This document shows positions 48,079 through 57,227 of a DNA stretch of 64,000 nucleotides, piece by piece (position 1 is the first letter of the stretch; each line of letters starts with the position of its first letter). This stretch comes from Alphaproteobacteria bacterium (lineage in GTDB: Bacteria; Pseudomonadota; Alphaproteobacteria; Caulobacterales; Hyphomonadaceae), in the NCBI GenBank assembly GCA_018830285.1, contig JAHJSB010000038.1, positions 1-64,000 on the forward strand, read 5' to 3'. Below the pieces are notes generated by a model, which was not told where the DNA came from, made no database searches, and saw only the letters and a program-made list of their open reading frames with translations. A program made the translations under genes and the position numbers.

Positions 48079-48357
48079 CTATTCCACGGTCCAGCCGCGA
48101 GGAGTGCGGCGGGCGTTGAGCGTCATCGGTTCGTCGCCGGAATGTGGTTGCTTGGCGGGGGCAGGTCGGCCACCGGAGAAACGCATGACAAGGGCTGCAC
48201 CGGCCAGGATCAGTCCGGCAATCGCCGTCATCACTGCGAAGACACCCGCGGCAGCGACGAGGATCATGCCAATCATTACCTGGATGAACAGGCTGATCCC
48301 GCCGCGCGCGGCGCCAGCGAGATTGAAATGGAAGAGTCCTGAAGCGTTTTGGGTCAT
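48079..48357 (-). CDS. Small hypothetical membrane protein
   Basis: A 92-residue protein I do not recognise. Residues 20-60 are strongly hydrophobic and probably form a helical hairpin; N-terminal NASGLFHFNLAGAARGG and the C-terminal tail SGDEPMTLNARRTPRGWTVE are polar. AAGGAACT precedes the ATG at a good distance, so translation is likely. It lies 92 bp downstream of the DjlA-like gene on the same strand and may be cotranscribed. Confidence 0.65.
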   Translation of the reverse strand: MTQNASGLFHFNLAGAARGGISLFIQVMIGMILVAAAGVFAVMTAIAGLILAGAALVMRFSGGRPAPAKQPHSGDEPMTLNARRTPRGWTVE

Positions 48358-48449
48358 GTCAGTTCCTTGTATCGCTTACCAACATGGCGGCATCATGGCA
48401 GCGCGTCAATCACGGTTGATGCGAGCGGCATGCCAATCGCGTGAACTGG

Positions 48450-49154
48450 CTAGTCAGGGCGCACCAGCAGGCCGCGCTCCGTGCGGATCTGGGCATAGGC
48501 CGACGTGATCGACGCCGCCTTTGCGTGCGCGGCATTCTCGAATTCGCGCGGTGCGCCCATCTGCACGACGCGATCGGGGTGGTTGTCGGCCATGAGCTGG
48601 CGATAGGCGGCGCGGATCGACTTGAATTCGGCATCGTGCGCCACGCCGAGGACCAGGTACGGATCATCCCGCTCCGGCCCGAGATGGCTGGCGCGGATGC
48701 GACGGAACGTGCCCTCGCTGAACCCGAAGGCCAGGCTGACATTTTTCAGGAACTGCATCTCGGGATCGGTGATGACGCCATCCGCACCAGCGATCTCGAA
48801 CAGGCCATCCAGCACGCCTTCCAGCAGGCAGGGGCGGTTGCGGTACTTGCGTCCGATGCGCCTTGCATAGCTTTCATAGCCGCGCACGGTCTGGCGGGCG
48901 ATGTTGAAGACTCGACGGACATTGTCGGCATCTTCGGGCGCTGCGCGGAAAACGCGCGAAAAGACCATGATTTCCCGATCTGTGACGGCGCCGTCGGCCA
49001 TCGCGAGCTTCGCGCCGAGTCCGACAACCGCTGCGGTAAAGCCGACATCATTGGGATCGGGCGCACATTCAATGCCATCGGCAGCCGGTTCGGGTGAGGA
49101 ATCGGGTTCAAACAGGCGTTTTCCACCTTCCAGCAGTCGTGTCCACAGGCTCAT
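48450..49154 (-). CDS. DjlA-like J-domain protein with TerB-type domain
   Basis: A 234-residue co-chaperone. Residues 30-150 form a TerB/tellurite-resistance-like helical domain (LGAKLAMADGAVTDREI, FEIAGADGVITDPEMQFL with its acidic metal-binding repeats). Residues 168-234 form a J-domain with the HPD motif in ADNHPDRVV, which would stimulate DnaK. Unlike E. coli DjlA no N-terminal transmembrane helix is evident, so it may be soluble. The neighbours give no further hint of client. Confidence 0.9.
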   Translation of the reverse strand: MSLWTRLLEGGKRLFEPDSSPEPAADGIECAPDPNDVGFTAAVVGLGAKLAMADGAVTDREIMVFSRVFRAAPEDADNVRRVFNIARQTVRGYESYARRIGRKYRNRPCLLEGVLDGLFEIAGADGVITDPEMQFLKNVSLAFGFSEGTFRRIRASHLGPERDDPYLVLGVAHDAEFKSIRAAYRQLMADNHPDRVVQMGAPREFENAAHAKAASITSAYAQIRTERGLLVRPD

Positions 49155-49242
49155 TTGCCGGTCTTATAACAGATTATCCAAACGATGTGAGTGAGTCCCG
49201 CTGACATATGCGTGAAGCAAATGGACACACGGGCGTATCGGG

Positions 49243-50112
49243 TCAGGCGTCGCGGGCGGCAACCATCTGCTTCAGTTCTGCAATCTCGGCGCGCATCGAC
49301 GTCATGAGCCGCACCATCTCGCTGCGCTGGCCCTCGGCTTCGTCGATATCTTCTTCGATTTCCCCCAGTCCTTCGACCAGAACGGCCTTCTGTTCCGACG
49401 CCAATGCTTCCACGACCAGGGCGATGAACAGGTTGAGGATGGCAAAACTGGCGATGAAGATGAAGATCATGAAGAAAATCCAGGCATAGGGATTGCCGTC
49501 ATCGATGACTTTCTGGACCACTTCGAAGCGCCAGCCATCCATCGTCATCACCTGGAACAGCGAATAGGCGGATTTCGGCAGGTCGCCGAACAGGAGCGCA
49601 ACGTCCGGATCAGTCGTGTCGCCAAACATGTTCGTGGCCATGACCGCAGCGACATAGGTGACGAGCGCCAGGACGGCAAAGATCGCGCCCATGCCGGGCA
49701 GCGCGTTCATCAGGGCTTCTGTAATACGCTTCATCATCGGAATGATGTGCAGGAGACGCAGGACGCGGAGCACACGCATGGCGCGCAGGACACTGAAGCC
49801 GGCGCCGCCGGGCAACATCGACACGCCAATGACCACGAAATCGAACCAGTTCCAGCCGGAGCGGAAGAACTGGACCCGGTACACGAAAAGTTTCAGCAGG
49901 ATCTCGACGGCAAACACAAAGGTGACGGCCCGGTCAAAGACCTCAAGCGCCACGACAAGGTCATTCGGCAGGGACCTGTGATAGGTCAACACGCCCAGAA
50001 CGACGGCGTTGATGACGATCAGAATGATGATGAATTGGCGGAACCAGGGGCGTTCGATCTCGCGTTCGATCACAGAATTGCTGGTATCATAGTCAAGTGT
50101 CGCACGTTCCAT
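49243..50112 (-). CDS. NaChBac-type voltage-gated cation channel
   Basis: A 289-residue single-domain channel expected to tetramerise. S1 about residues 26-44, S2 60-78, S3 88-100, an S4 with four arginines (R110, R113, R116, R119), S5 140-163, the pore with filter T190-M-D-G-W194, S6 208-236, and a C-terminal coiled coil (about 252-285) typical of the NaChBac family. Sodium-selective relatives have TLESW; the TMDGW seen here resembles CatSper filters, so calcium permeability is possible. AAGGGAG precedes the ATG at 50112; an earlier in-frame start lacks a site. Confidence 0.92.
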   Translation of the reverse strand: MERATLDYDTSNSVIEREIERPWFRQFIIILIVINAVVLGVLTYHRSLPNDLVVALEVFDRAVTFVFAVEILLKLFVYRVQFFRSGWNWFDFVVIGVSMLPGGAGFSVLRAMRVLRVLRLLHIIPMMKRITEALMNALPGMGAIFAVLALVTYVAAVMATNMFGDTTDPDVALLFGDLPKSAYSLFQVMTMDGWRFEVVQKVIDDGNPYAWIFFMIFIFIASFAILNLFIALVVEALASEQKAVLVEGLGEIEEDIDEAEGQRSEMVRLMTSMRAEIAELKQMVAARDA

Positions 50113-50194
50113 GCCTGAATCTCCCTTGTGGACCTGCATCGCCCAACACAGGTTCTGCCCGCTATGGCGTAGCCTGCCAATTGCGGAATGAGCG

Positions 50195-50668
50195 TCAGTC
50201 CGCCGACGTGGTCGTGTCCGAGACGATCAGCCATTCGCCATCAATCTTGCGCAGGACCAGTGTGTAGAGGCCGGACGGCCGATCACCCGCACGCTCGAGC
50301 GCCCAGGCACCATGCGCAATGGCTGCGTCAGACGACAGAATGACGATCTCATAGTCGGACGTCACAAGACGCCCCATCAGGTCCGGCGTTGCATACACCC
50401 AGCGATAGCGCGCATTGGTTTCATCCCACCCGCGTGTGACATTTCCACCCGACGCGAAACGCAATTCCGGGGAGCGCCAATAACCGTCCATGAAGCCATC
50501 GATGTCGCCGCGGTTCCAGGCGTCATCCTGCTGTTCCAGAAGGGCGGTGATCGCGCCCACTTCTGCGGCAGATGAAACCGCAGCCGCAGGTGGCGGCTGG
50601 CCTGTGCCCCCGCTCGTGCACGCGGCCATGGGCAGTGACAGGAGGACGGCCGCGAACAGGTGTTTCAT
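50195..50668 (-). CDS. SnoaL/DUF4440-like lipoprotein
   Basis: A 157-residue exported protein. The signal peptide ends in a lipobox-like LPMAAC (Cys 17), followed by a short linker and an NTF2-like cone domain: LLEQQDDAWNRGDIDGFMDGYW, YRWVYATP and a final strand LRKIDGEWLIVSDTT. This fold occurs in many small hydrolases, isomerases and binding proteins; catalytic residues are not clear. Function unknown. The ATG at 50668 is preferred to the longer frame because only it gives a signal peptide. Confidence 0.8.
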   Translation of the reverse strand: MKHLFAAVLLSLPMAACTSGGTGQPPPAAAVSSAAEVGAITALLEQQDDAWNRGDIDGFMDGYWRSPELRFASGGNVTRGWDETNARYRWVYATPDLMGRLVTSDYEIVILSSDAAIAHGAWALERAGDRPSGLYTLVLRKIDGEWLIVSDTTTSAD

Positions 50669-50699
50669 GTCGAGTGTTCCCGATTGGGCTGATGGACGC

Positions 50700-51491
50700 C
50701 TAGTGCAATTCCGCTTCCGAGGTCGCGGCATCGCCATTCGCTGCCGCCAGTTCCTCGTCATCGTCTTCTTCGATATCCGCGTCCGGTTCATCCTTGGGCA
50801 GCTTGTGCTTGCCGAGCGGTCCGCGCGTGTCGGCGTGCCGGTCATATTGCATGTTGTAGTATTCGTGGGCGGTATGGGTCAGCGGTTGCGGCGTCAGGTT
50901 CAGCCCGTATGTGCGGAGCCGTTCGACGACTTCATCCCGCAGGTACATGCCGGGCAAGGCGCCCTGGCTGAAGCCATGGCCCTTCATCCAGCTGCGCACA
51001 TGCCAGCTGCGCACGACGCCCGCGTCGGACGGACGGGCCCCGCCATGCACTTCCCACATGTAGAGCGTCGCAATGCCGTTGATCACAGCGTCCATCGCAT
51101 CATCAAGAGATGTTGACGGATCGCGGCCCTGGGCCAGTGTCGCCCGCAGGCTCATCTTGCGGGCTTCGAGTTCTTGGTACGTGGCGCCAAGGACGGCGAT
51201 TGCATTCCGGTTGGCGCGGATCATGGTCGAATTGACGCCGTCGAGCTGGGGATGACGGATCGGCAGGAGGGCGTCGGGCCCGGCTTCGTGATTGGCGGCG
51301 ATCTGGGCGATTTCATTGACCATGCGCTGCAGGTTGATGCGCAATTCGTGGCTGACGCCTTCGAGGGCCGATATGGCCCCTTCGCGTTCATCGTCGCGCA
51401 GGCGCCAGAATTGCCAGGCGATCAGGAGTGCCGCAGCGATCAGGAGGCCGAGGCCGCCTGTAAAAAATGTGTAGAAATCCGACTCGCTCAT
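50700..51491 (-). CDS. Single-span membrane protein of unknown function
   Basis: A 263-residue protein that I cannot place in a family. One transmembrane helix (about residues 10-27) precedes a helical region with GVSHELRINLQRMVNEI, then a mixed domain (about 75-215; TLYMWEVHGGARPSDAG, GFSQGALPGMYLRDEVVERL) and an acidic tail (DIEEDDDEEL). The SHELR stretch recalls a histidine-kinase H-box, but no ATPase domain follows. AAGGGGA precedes the ATG. It lies 31 bp upstream of the DUF4440 lipoprotein gene and is likely cotranscribed with it. Confidence 0.75.
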   Translation of the reverse strand: MSESDFYTFFTGGLGLLIAAALLIAWQFWRLRDDEREGAISALEGVSHELRINLQRMVNEIAQIAANHEAGPDALLPIRHPQLDGVNSTMIRANRNAIAVLGATYQELEARKMSLRATLAQGRDPSTSLDDAMDAVINGIATLYMWEVHGGARPSDAGVVRSWHVRSWMKGHGFSQGALPGMYLRDEVVERLRTYGLNLTPQPLTHTAHEYYNMQYDRHADTRGPLGKHKLPKDEPDADIEEDDDEELAAANGDAATSEAELH

Positions 51492-51559
51492 TCTGAGGTC
51501 CCCTTCAATCGTCCTGCATGGCCTGACCGGCCACACCCCCAACCAATTGAAGGCGAAGC

Positions 51560-52438
51560 TTAGCCGCCAAGTGCCCGGCCTGCAATCACCTGAAGCTTTG
51601 CCAGCATGGCAGGATCGCGCGCCGCCGGGGCCGTGATCAGGGCATGGTCGAGGCAAGTATCGATGCCATCCGGTGAGGGGGTGCGAGGCCTGTCTGCCAG
51701 CATTTCAGCCAGCCGCACCACGGCCTGACGGGCCAGCGCGCTGTTCTGGCCCATGATTTCCAGCACATTTGTCACACTGACTGCCTCTTCCTCTTCGCGC
51801 CAGCAATCATAGTCGGTGACCATCGCGAGCGTGGCGTAGGGCAGCTCTGCCTCACGCGCAAGCTTGGCCTCAGGCATGGCCGTCATGCCGATGACGTCGC
51901 AGCCCCACTGGCGATAGAGCTTCGATTCCGCCAGCGATGAGAATTGCGGGCCCTCCATCGCGAGATAGGTGCCACCTCGGTGCATTTCGACGCCAACAGA
52001 TGCGGCGGCATCGCCGGCGAGCTCGGATAGACGGGAGCATACCGGGCGCGCCATGGAGACATGCGCAACCATTCCCGGACCAAAGAAGGTGGATTCCCGG
52101 GCCACTGTGCGGTCAATGAACTGGTCGACGGCGACGAAATGGCCCGGAACATATTGTTCCTTCAGGCTCCCGCAGGCCGAAATGGAAAGAACGTCCGTCA
52201 CACCGGCGGCCTTGAGGGCCGCGATATTGGCGCGGTAGGGCACGCCTGTCGGTGTCAGCCGGTGGCCCTTGCCATGGCGCGGCAGGAAGACCAGCTCGAC
52301 ATCACCGATGCGGCCGCGCACCAGCGTATCCGAGGGTGCGCCCCAAGGCGTTTCGACCGTCTCTTCGCGGCGCTCCTCAAGGCCTTCAATCTCGTAGAGG
52401 CCAGAGCCGCCAATTATGCCGAGTGTCCATTGGGTCAT
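51560..52438 (-). CDS. mtnP: S-methyl-5'-thioadenosine phosphorylase
   Basis: It splits methylthioadenosine into adenine and methylthioribose 1-phosphate, the first step of methionine salvage after polyamine synthesis. The 292-residue protein has LGIIGGSGLYEIEGL, FLPRHGKGHRLTP (phosphate site), ISACGSL, QFIDRT and EGPQFSSLAESKLYRQWG, then GMTAMPEAKLAREAELPYA with the purine-site residues. It overlaps the GNAT gene start by 4 bp and is the last gene of the bc1 operon. Confidence 0.95.
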   Translation of the reverse strand: MTQWTLGIIGGSGLYEIEGLEERREETVETPWGAPSDTLVRGRIGDVELVFLPRHGKGHRLTPTGVPYRANIAALKAAGVTDVLSISACGSLKEQYVPGHFVAVDQFIDRTVARESTFFGPGMVAHVSMARPVCSRLSELAGDAAASVGVEMHRGGTYLAMEGPQFSSLAESKLYRQWGCDVIGMTAMPEAKLAREAELPYATLAMVTDYDCWREEEEAVSVTNVLEIMGQNSALARQAVVRLAEMLADRPRTPSPDGIDTCLDHALITAPAARDPAMLAKLQVIAGRALGG

Positions 52439-52944
52439 GTATCAGTCCTGAAAATCTTGCGCATGCCGAAGGGCGGCGGGGAAAGCGGGTTGGGTGTGGT
52501 CAGCTCAACATCATCTGCGCCCACGTAATCAAGTGCTTCGTAGAACACGATCAGGCGAGGCTGATCTGTCCGTATAGCCAGCTGCGCGCCCCCTGCCCTG
52601 CGCGCGAGGCCCATCGCATCCAGCTCGCGGAGAATGACGGCGCCAAATCCGCGCTTCTGGAAGCCCGGGAGCACGCCGATACGCTTGATCTCGATCCAGT
52701 TGCCCCGCCCGCCGGGCCCCGGAACGGGCACAAAACGACCGGAGCCGACCGGCTCAACGTCCAGTTCAAGGATAACACCGCCGCCCTTGGCAAGCTGGGC
52801 TGCAACGCTTCCGGGCGTTTCGCGAAAGACAGTGGATTCGGCGCTTACACGACCCGTCCATATGCGACGCGTCAGGGCTTCAATCAAAAAGCCGTCCGCC
52901 GCGGTTGCGTGGCGGACGGCTGGAGCTCGTGCCTTGGCAGGCAA
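52435..52944 (-). CDS. GNAT family N-acetyltransferase
   Basis: A 169-residue GNAT-fold protein: VRHATAADGFLIEAL at the N-terminus, the acetyl-CoA loop in IEIKRIGVLPGFQKRGFGAVILREL (motif A, V-x5-R-G-x-G) and RTDQPRLIVFYEALDYV near the end. The substrate is unknown. The start is TTG, 5 bp after the cytochrome c1 stop; no ATG is available nearby. The stop overlaps mtnP by 4 bp, so it is locked between petC and mtnP. Confidence 0.8.
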   Translation of the reverse strand: MPAKARAPAVRHATAADGFLIEALTRRIWTGRVSAESTVFRETPGSVAAQLAKGGGVILELDVEPVGSGRFVPVPGPGGRGNWIEIKRIGVLPGFQKRGFGAVILRELDAMGLARRAGGAQLAIRTDQPRLIVFYEALDYVGADDVELTTPNPLSPPPFGMRKIFRTDT

Positions 52945-52949
52945 GGCGC

Positions 52950-53993
52950 CTAGTGCTCGACCTTGCGCCAGATGCGCTTGTAGGAAAACCAGAGTAGGAT
53001 CGTCAGGATGCCGAGATAGATCATCACCGGCAGGCCGAGCGACTTGCGGTTGGTCTGCTTCGGTTCGCTGGCCCAGGCGAGGAACTGGGCAACGTCATGC
53101 GCCATTTGCTCGGTCGTGGACTCCGTCCCGTCAGAATAGGTCACGCGGCCTTCCGGCAGCTGCGGGCCCATGGCGAGGAAACCGCCAGCAGGTGATTTGC
53201 GTGGGTCACCTTCATATTGAGGAGTCGTGTCACCGGCCATGAACGGGTTGTAGTACTGGCCTGCAGGCTGGATCAGAACGCCGGCTTCGCCATGCTCGCC
53301 TTCAGCCGCCTCGTGCCCTGGAATATGGACTTTCGACATGTCGATGACCGTCTGCATGACGGCAGGTGTCGAAACTTCAGCAATGTCGTCGGTCGGATCG
53401 TCCGGTGTTCCGTTATCGGAAGCCGGCGTTGTCACCAAAGCCGGTGTCACTTCGCGGGTGCCGATCGCCTCTTCGGACGGGTAGCCAGAAAGGAGGCTGT
53501 AGACATAGCTGGCACCGTTGTGGCGCGCCTTGACCATGACCGACAGGTCAGGCGGGGCAGCACCATTGTTTGCAGCGCGCCCGGCATTTTCGTTTGCATA
53601 GGGCGAACGGAACTGGTCAGCAGCCGTTGCAGGACGGAAATCATAGTCGCCGATATCGTTCGGGGTCGGGCTCTGTATTTCGACGTCGGCGGCCAGGGCC
53701 TTCACGAACGGATTCTCGTTTGCGTTCGGGTACTCCGGATCGAAGAACGGGCCACCCGGCTCACCGAGATTGCGATAGCTCAACAGCTTCATCGAGTGAC
53801 AGGACGCGCAGACCTCACGGTACACCTGATAACCGCGTTGGACCGATGGCATATCGAACTGGCCGAGCAGGCCGTCGAATTCCCATCCGCCTTCTGGCTC
53901 ATGCGGATGGGCGGCGGCGCCGCCTCCGGCATGCGCCATGGCTGCAAGGCTGAGGCCGGCAAGGCCGGCGGCGAGAATGCGGAACGCTTTCAT
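52950..53993 (-). CDS. petC: Cytochrome c1 of the bc1 complex
   Basis: It carries electrons from the Rieske protein to cytochrome c in the periplasm. A signal peptide (residues 1-22) precedes the haem site CASCH (C62, C65, H66), followed by YRNLGEPGGP, GAAPPDLSVMVKARH, the Met-ligand region and a C-terminal membrane helix (about 322-340) with WFSYKRIWRKVEH. At 347 residues it is longer than usual (about 260-290): an acidic stretch of roughly 60 residues rich in Asp, Glu, Thr and Pro is inserted after YVYSLLSGYP (about 170-245). Operon order petA-petB-petC. Confidence 0.95.
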   Translation of the reverse strand: MKAFRILAAGLAGLSLAAMAHAGGGAAAHPHEPEGGWEFDGLLGQFDMPSVQRGYQVYREVCASCHSMKLLSYRNLGEPGGPFFDPEYPNANENPFVKALAADVEIQSPTPNDIGDYDFRPATAADQFRSPYANENAGRAANNGAAPPDLSVMVKARHNGASYVYSLLSGYPSEEAIGTREVTPALVTTPASDNGTPDDPTDDIAEVSTPAVMQTVIDMSKVHIPGHEAAEGEHGEAGVLIQPAGQYYNPFMAGDTTPQYEGDPRKSPAGGFLAMGPQLPEGRVTYSDGTESTTEQMAHDVAQFLAWASEPKQTNRKSLGLPVMIYLGILTILLWFSYKRIWRKVEH

Positions 53994-54011
53994 GGGTCTA
54001 CCTCGAGCTCC

Positions 54012-55472
54012 CTATTCGGCCGGAACGGCGGTGGCTGTCGACGCCTTGTGGCGCTTGAGCACGGACTTGTGGATGGATTCCGGCAGTTCCTTTGTCTTCT
54101 CGGTCAGGCCGACGAAGAACAGTATGAAGAAGTACCCGAAGTAAAGAATGGTCAGGATCAGCGAGAGCTGGCTGAACTGGAAGGTGGCGGGCGCAACGGC
54201 AGCGAGCGACGGGCTGGCATCTTCCGGCAGGCTCGCCATGAAACGTTTCGCGTCGACATAGGCTTCATTGCCGCCTTTGTACTCGCTAGTCGCTTCCTGA
54301 CCGTTCTCTGTATAGCTGACGACGAGCATTTTCTCGCCCTGCAGCGCCGGAATGACCGGGGCGTCAGGCGCTTTTGCGCCACACCAGCCAAGCAGCACGC
54401 AGACAACGACAAATCCGAAGTAGAACTGGCGGGCCACCGGGCGGTAGCGCATCGATTTGACCTTCGATGTGTCGAGCCATGGCAGGACAAACAGGATGGC
54501 GATGGCGGCGAACATGGCGATCACGCCGAGCAATTTCGCCGGGATCGGGCCAAGATCGAAAGTAATGGCCCGCAGGATCGCGTAGAAGGGCAGCATGTAC
54601 CATTCGGGAACGATTTCGGCAGGCGTCACGAGCGGGTTGGCTTCGATTGCCTGGTCGGCGTGACCGAGCGCGTTCGGCGCGTAGAACACGAAGGCCGCAA
54701 ACAGGATCAGGAACAGCATGATCGCGAAGCCGTCCTTGATCGTGTAATAAGGATGGAATGGAACCGTGTCCTTTTCCACGTCCTGGACTTCAACACCGGT
54801 CGGGTTGTTATTGCCCGGAACGTGCAGGGCCCAGATGTGAAGGATCACGACAGCCGCGATCATGAATGGCAGCAGGTAGTGCAGCGAGAAGAAGCGCTGC
54901 AGCGTCTGGTTGCCGATCGAGGGTCCGCCTAGGATCCACGTCTGCAGGCTTTCGCCGACCAGCGGGATGGCACCGAACAGTGAGGTGATCACATTGGCGC
55001 CATGATAGGACATCTGGCCCCATGGCAGCATGTAACCGAGGAAGGCCGTCGCGATCATCAGGAGGAAGATCACACAGCCGAGAATCCAGAGGACTTCGCG
55101 CGGCGCCTTGTACGACCCGTAATAGAGGCCGCGGAACATGTGAATGTAGACCGCAAAGAAGAACATCGAGGCGCCATTCGAGTGAATGTAGCGCAGGAGC
55201 CAGCCATACGGCACGTCGCGCATGATGCGCTCGACCGAAGCGAATGCGCCATCGACGCTGGCTTCGTAGTGCATGGAGAGGATTATGCCTGTCAGGATCT
55301 GGATCACGAGGCAGATCGCGAGGATCGCGCCGAACGTGTACCAGTAGTTCAGGTTCTTCGGCGTCGGGAACGTGATGGCCGTATCATTCGCAAAGCGGAT
55401 GAGCGGCAGGCGCTTGTCGAGCCATTTCTCGAAGCCGGAATTGGGCGTGTAGGATGATTCATGTCCACTCAT
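54012..55472 (-). CDS. petB: Cytochrome b of the bc1 complex
   Basis: The eight-helix core of the bc1 complex with two haems b and both quinone sites. The 486-residue protein has [22 protein letters not shown]-type helix B with its His pair, [16 protein letters not shown], the helix-D His pair in [21 protein letters not shown] and the Qo motif [14 protein letters not shown]. It is about 50 residues longer than the normal alphaproteobacterial protein because of a polar insert (about 380-435, PALQGEKML through [10 protein letters not shown]) in the periplasmic loop between helices G and H. Confidence 0.95.
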   Translation of the reverse strand: MSGHESSYTPNSGFEKWLDKRLPLIRFANDTAITFPTPKNLNYWYTFGAILAICLVIQILTGIILSMHYEASVDGAFASVERIMRDVPYGWLLRYIHSNGASMFFFAVYIHMFRGLYYGSYKAPREVLWILGCVIFLLMIATAFLGYMLPWGQMSYHGANVITSLFGAIPLVGESLQTWILGGPSIGNQTLQRFFSLHYLLPFMIAAVVILHIWALHVPGNNNPTGVEVQDVEKDTVPFHPYYTIKDGFAIMLFLILFAAFVFYAPNALGHADQAIEANPLVTPAEIVPEWYMLPFYAILRAITFDLGPIPAKLLGVIAMFAAIAILFVLPWLDTSKVKSMRYRPVARQFYFGFVVVCVLLGWCGAKAPDAPVIPALQGEKMLVVSYTENGQEATSEYKGGNEAYVDAKRFMASLPEDASPSLAAVAPATFQFSQLSLILTILYFGYFFILFFVGLTEKTKELPESIHKSVLKRHKASTATAVPAE

Positions 55473-55487
55473 CAGAGATATCCTTCC

Positions 55488-56060
55488 TTAGAGGGAAATG
55501 TTGACCACGGTATCCGACACATACTTGTAGTTCGGAATCGGGAGATTGGTAGGCGCCGGGCCGCTGCGAATCCGGCCGGACGTATCATATTGCGAGCCGT
55601 GGCACGGGCAATACCAGCCGCCAAAGGCGCCGACATTGCCCTGCGTTGGGCCGACCGGCACACAGCCGAGGTGAGTACATGCACCGGACGTGATCAGGAT
55701 GGCCGGGTTGAGCTTGCCGTCCGCCATCGGGCGCAGGCGCTCGTCATCGGTCTCCGGGTCGCGCAGGGTCGCGACATTCACCGCATCCGCCGACGCGATT
55801 TCCGCTGGCGTGCGGTGACGAACGAAAAATGGCTTGCCGCCGATCAGGACGCGAATCTCGCCGCCGAGCGGCACTTTCGAGATGTCGACATCAAGCGACG
55901 AAGCGGCGCGCGTATCGGCCGCCGGATTCCACTGGTCGACAGCGGCGATGGCAAAAGCGGCCAGACCGCCGAACGCCACGGCGCCCGTCGCGATATGGAT
56001 GAAATTGCGGCGATCTTCATCGACGGCGTCGTCATGGGAATGTGCAGTTTGATCAGTCAC
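55488..56060 (-). CDS. petA: Rieske iron-sulfur subunit of the bc1 complex
   Basis: The [2Fe-2S] subunit that oxidises quinol. The 190-residue protein starts with a twin-arginine type anchor ([19 protein letters not shown], residues 15-33) and has the cluster-binding boxes CTHLGC and CPCHGSQYD with the usual [10 protein letters not shown] after them. The start is GTG at 56060 with GAAGGA upstream; this gives the expected length, while the longer open frame reaches beyond the divergent spacer. It leads the petA-petB-petC-GNAT-mtnP operon with 15-18 bp gaps. Confidence 0.95.
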   Translation of the reverse strand: MTDQTAHSHDDAVDEDRRNFIHIATGAVAFGGLAAFAIAAVDQWNPAADTRAASSLDVDISKVPLGGEIRVLIGGKPFFVRHRTPAEIASADAVNVATLRDPETDDERLRPMADGKLNPAILITSGACTHLGCVPVGPTQGNVGAFGGWYCPCHGSQYDTSGRIRSGPAPTNLPIPNYKYVSDTVVNISL

Positions 56061-56244
56061 GCTGTACCCGTCCTTCAAGGCAGATTCTTGGCCCCGTATT
56101 ACACACGGCCCCTTTTCTTGCCCATTGCGGCAAGGCGACACGGGAGGCCCCGGTAAAACACTTATCGACGCGCGTTATCCTGACTTGTGGCCTGTGACAA
56201 CAGCGCGCTTGTCGCAGGACGCCAGAGAGCGCAACAAAAGCGCC

Positions 56245-57129
56245 ATGACCAATCCCGATCTCAATGCCCGCAAGGCGCGCGCCAGCGCCTGGTTCAAATC
56301 GCTGCAAGACGACATCTGCGCCCGCTTCGAGGCGCTGGAAGATGCCGTCGCGCCACCTCTCTACTCCGGCCCTGCCGGGCGATTCGAACTGACCGAATGG
56401 ACCCGTGGCGACGGATCGGAAGACCTTGGCGGCGGCCGGATGGGCCTTATGCGCGGCAAGGTGTTCGAGAAGGTCGGGGTCCACTTTTCCCTTGTGCACG
56501 GCACATTTTCCGAGGCGTTCGCGGCGCAGATCCCCGGCGCGGACAAGTCCGACGGGCATTTCTGGGCAAGCGGGATCAGCCTGATTGCCCATCCCCGCAA
56601 CCCGCACGTCCCGTCTGCCCATATGAATACGCGCATGCTGGTGACCAGTGACAGCTGGTTTGGCGGTGGCGGCGACCTCAATCCCCTGCTCGCCTACCAG
56701 CGTGACCGGGCGTTTGAAGATTCTGTGGATTTCCATGCGGCGATGAAAGCGGCGTGCGATTCCTATTCAGGCGCGGACTTCGCGGAGATGCGCGATCATT
56801 GCGATACCTATTTCCACTTGCCGCACCGCAACGAGCCACGCGGGACGGGCGGGATATTCTATGACCGGTTCAATACGGGCGACTGGGAAGGCGACTTCGC
56901 CTTCACGCAGGAGGTCGGTCGCCAGTTTGCCGACATCTATCCGGATCTTGTGGACCGCCGCATGCGCAGGGCCTGGAGCGAGGCCGAGCGCGAGGAGCAA
57001 CTGGTCCAGCGCGGGCGTTATGTCGAATTCAACCTGCTCTATGATCGCGGCACCACGTTCGGCCTGAAGACCGGCGGCAATGTAACAAGCATCTTGTCCA
57101 GCATGCCCCCTGTGGTGAAATGGCCGTGA
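56245..57129 (+). CDS. hemF: Oxygen-dependent coproporphyrinogen III oxidase
   Basis: It converts coproporphyrinogen III to protoporphyrinogen IX with O2 in haem synthesis. From ATG 56245 the protein is 294 residues, the usual length. Signatures are [46 protein letters not shown] (the metal/substrate region), [10 protein letters not shown] and [22 protein letters not shown]. It is divergent from petA with a 184-bp spacer and followed by tspO. Confidence 0.96.
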   Translation: MTNPDLNARKARASAWFKSLQDDICARFEALEDAVAPPLYSGPAGRFELTEWTRGDGSEDLGGGRMGLMRGKVFEKVGVHFSLVHGTFSEAFAAQIPGADKSDGHFWASGISLIAHPRNPHVPSAHMNTRMLVTSDSWFGGGGDLNPLLAYQRDRAFEDSVDFHAAMKAACDSYSGADFAEMRDHCDTYFHLPHRNEPRGTGGIFYDRFNTGDWEGDFAFTQEVGRQFADIYPDLVDRRMRRAWSEAEREEQLVQRGRYVEFNLLYDRGTTFGLKTGGNVTSILSSMPPVVKWP

Positions 57130-57227
57130 CGGTCCGCCCCGCATAAATCCCGGACGATCCCAAAGAAAAATCCCTGATTTCAATGTTCTGCAATGACGCT
57201 GCGCCCGTATGAGGATACATTGTCCTG

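Noticed and set aside
51372-51431. SHELR stretch as a histidine-kinase H-box
   Set aside because: No HATPase domain or other kinase motif follows in the 263-residue protein, so the resemblance is probably chance.
53217-54932. 571-codon open frame on the plus strand
   Set aside because: Antisense to petC and petB, which carry all expected haem ligands.
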